Source: Tetrahymena thermophila SB210 (Eukaryota > Ciliophora > Oligohymenophorea > Hymenostomatida > Tetrahymenidae). Taken from it: a stretch of DNA of 64,000 nt. Both the position numbers and the translations under genes were made by a program. The stretch lies in NCBI RefSeq assembly GCF_000189635.1, contig NW_002476420.1, forward strand, positions 410,625 through 474,624, given 5' to 3'. This document shows positions 61,761 to 64,000 of this stretch, one piece after another. The number at the start of each line of letters is the position of its first letter. The stretch's first letter is position 1. The notes below the pieces were generated by a model. That model made no database searches, was not told where the DNA came from, and was given only the letters and a program-made list of their open reading frames with translations.

Positions 61761-63469
61761 TTAATTTAATTGTTTTTAACTTTTTTATTTAGGTTTTTGA
61801 AATAAATTTATCAAAATATTTTTCATTTTATGTTGGAATCTTATTTTGGTTTTTCAAAAATTTAGATAGATTTCTTTGTATTTAAAAATGTTTAAATGCT
61901 TAAAAGAGTAAATAGCTGCTAAAAAATGTTAAATTGAGACTTCATTTATTATTTAACTCAAAATTACTAATCATCTTACTGCCCCGAAAAGTTGTCTTCT
62001 TGCTTATTCTACTGCTAATATTAACAAAAAGATATTAATTACTTTCATATTAAGCTCTTATCTATCAATAATAAATGCTATTTATTAAAACTAATTGCTA
62101 AAAATAATACTTGGGTTTCATCAGGTACCATTTTATCAAATTTAAATGTTGAAACTACTTTAATCTTTCTTACTATTAACAATAATTTTTGTTTGAAATT
62201 GGTAGCAATTAAAAAACTAACTATATTTTAATGAAATTCAATTATATAAATTTATTGTTTATTTTTTTGATTTATAAAAATCCAAACTTTCTTTAAATAG
62301 TTTTAAATAATTTCAAATTCTTAATGATTGAATGCCCAATATTTTGTTATTAATAATTTTTAAAATATTATTCAAAGATAACCAACAAGGATTTCATTCG
62401 TTTATTATTGCAAAAAATTCAGATATCAAAGTAATAAAATGAATAAATATATCTTTGATAAATATATCAGTGTGTTTTTAAATTTTCTATTTAAATATTA
62501 ATGAACTATAACTAGAGTATATAAACTATAATTAAAATTTATTCATTCATTATAAAAATTATAGAAGATTATTTTATATTAAAAAATTATTTAAAACTGA
62601 TTTCATAAAGCTGAGTTATTATTTCAATTATAAAATAGTCAAATATCTCTAAAATTATTTTATTCGTTAACTTTTAAATAAATAAATAACTTTAGCTAAA
62701 TTATTCTCACCATATCTCCATAAATTAATTAAGGTGCAAAAGGAAAAAAATTATTTAAAATTCTAAATATTTAATAAAAAATTCAATAAATACAATGAAA
62801 AAGTAAATAATATGTTTATTAAAATCATTATAATAATTTTTATATTACAATAATGATTTTATTAATTTATAAAATATCATTCAAATATTTTAATTTATTT
62901 CTCTATTATTATTGCATTTAAATCAATAAAAATACAAAATTAATTTATATGCATTTGAAAATCATTTTTATATTTTTAAATAAAGATTTTATGTTCTTAA
63001 ATTAACATGTTTGTAAATATTTAAAAGTGCAGTTTAATTAAAATTTAAAAAATTGAATTAATATTTATTTTCTAAATTTTAAATAATAATGTTTTTTTTG
63101 AAAATAAATAAATACAAACAAACATATTAGTTAATAAATAAATAGTAAATTGTGGATATTAAAAATTGGATTTTGACTGATGTACTTACTAAATAAAAAT
63201 ATTTATAAAAGATTTATGTATGAATTGAATTGTATTTTTAGTAACTATAATATTTTGGTATTTGGAATTCAATAAAAATTGTTATGAGAAATTTAAATAA
63301 ATTTTGATAAAATTAGCTTTTGAGTTTATGAGTGACATTAAAAGTAATAATAAAGAAATTTTACAGATTTTTTCTAATATTTAAAGCAATTGATTAATTA
63401 ATTGTTAATAATTATACTGTAAAAGAATAAACTAAAAATAATTTAAAGAGAGAGAGAAAGCAAAAGAAA
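61761..63469. other. AT-rich intergenic region
   Basis: About 1.7 kb between divergent genes. A 25-codon minus-strand open frame at 61,971-62,048 starts MKVINIFLLILA and contains a less AT-rich stretch; it is too short to call. The region just before 63,470 has a GA-rich leader. Nothing else was recognised. Confidence 0.5.
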
Positions 63470-64000
63470 ATGAAATATATTGTTATTTGTTTAATCTTAG
63501 CAAGCGTTCTTGCTTAACAAGAGCCACTAAAACCTGTCTGGGCTCCACTTTGGTCTCAAGATTTTGTTGAATACTTTAATGTTACCAATCAAATATATGC
63601 AAATGTTGGAACATACCAATATGATGCTCCTAACAATTCTTCCAGAGTATCAAGATCTAATGGTAAACAAGACCCTTTCTGCATTGGTTATCTCAATTAC
63701 AACACTACTAGTGCCCCTTGTGAACATTTAACTGTTGATAACGTTAGATGGATGTACTACCCTGATGAGGATAACTGCTGCTATTGCTGCAATGCCGAAT
63801 AAGGTTGCGGTATTTTGAAACCTGATTGGCTTTAAGGTGCCACTTTCTTAGGCTTTGAAGAAATTTACGGTACTCCTGCCTTTTCTTGGGTTATGTATGA
63901 AGGTCCTAACAAGCCTAATTACATTTGGGAAACAACAGAAGCTAATCCTTTGGAGAGATCCTTGCTTAAAATCGCCAGAAATAACTACTAAGAAATTTAT
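63470..64000 (+). CDS. Secreted cysteine-rich protein (partial)
   Basis: The frame starts at 63470 with a clear signal peptide, MKYIVICLILASVLAQQ, and continues to the window edge without a stop (177 codons visible). The mature part begins PLKPVWAPLWSQDFVEYFNV. It has N-glycosylation-type sites (NVTNQ, NNSSR, NYNTT) and a cysteine cluster, NCCYCCNAEQGCGILKPDWL, followed by GATFLGFEEIYGTPAFSW. This is the layout of a family of secreted proteins I recall from ciliates and plants with a C..C...GCG.L.P.WL.GA.Y.G core and unknown function. Base composition is higher in GC than the surroundings, which suggests strong expression. No intron is visible in this part. Confidence 0.8.

Noticed and set aside
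61971-62048. 25-codon minus-strand frame with a signal-peptide-like start (MKVINIFLLILA)
   Set aside because: Too short and unsupported, though the local composition is slightly less AT-rich.
1-64000. Mobile elements, viral remnants, CRISPR arrays, tRNA or rRNA genes
   Set aside because: No transposase, reverse transcriptase, integrase or capsid-like frame, no terminal repeats around a coding block, no regularly spaced repeats with spacers, and no cloverleaf-like or rRNA-like sequence was noticed. A tRNAscan and profile search would be needed to exclude small RNAs.

Overview
The window looks like a piece of the macronuclear genome of a Tetrahymena-like ciliate. It is extremely AT-rich, introns are short with GTAA/GTAT-type donors and TAG acceptors, and every convincing protein reads only if TAA and TAG encode glutamine and TGA is the sole stop. 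This can be checked inside the DCAF7 homologue, where an in-frame TAG sits at a conserved glutamine. No rRNA, tRNA, CRISPR array, transposon or viral remnant was recognised by eye. Exon models were made by hand, so gene ends and small exons are approximate.

Left part (0-23 kb), mostly housekeeping genes: a CD2BP2/Lin1-type splicing factor lacking a visible GYF domain (-), an AT-hook-like protein (+), a DCAF7/WDR68 WD40 protein (+), a leucine-rich-repeat gene built almost one exon per repeat (-), TMCO1 (-), a small unknown protein (-), a B-box/coiled-coil/WD40 protein (-), a squalene/phytoene synthase with unusually high GC (-), a 2 kb divergent promoter region carrying a repeated 16-bp AT palindrome, and an RBJ/DNAJC27-type small GTPase (+).

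Centre (23-42 kb): three tandem genes (A, B, C; minus strand) for K+ channels with a TLGYGD selectivity filter; A and B also carry a C-linker and cyclic-nucleotide-binding domain. B and C each share a divergent promoter with a plus-strand coiled-coil gene. B, the promoter and the coiled-coil gene form a roughly 7.1 kb unit duplicated head to tail. The junction near 34,684 cuts the first coiled-coil copy and fuses it to sequence from the 5' end and upstream flank of channel A. Channel C has lost the end of S6, the C-linker and the cNBD.

Right part (42-64 kb): a PP2A B'' (PPP2R3-type) regulatory subunit (-), a DENN-domain protein (-), a large SAS-4/CPAP centriole protein with a C-terminal TCP10/G-box domain (-), an unknown basic/Q-rich protein (-), a coiled-coil protein (-), and, running off the right edge, a secreted cysteine-rich protein (+). 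Intergenic stretches are long and AT-rich, with tetranucleotide repeats and one ~300-bp imperfect tandem duplication near 59.3-59.9 kb. The layout is of independent eukaryotic genes; the likely coordinated pairs are the divergent channel/coiled-coil genes and possibly the divergent synthase/GTPase genes around the palindromes.
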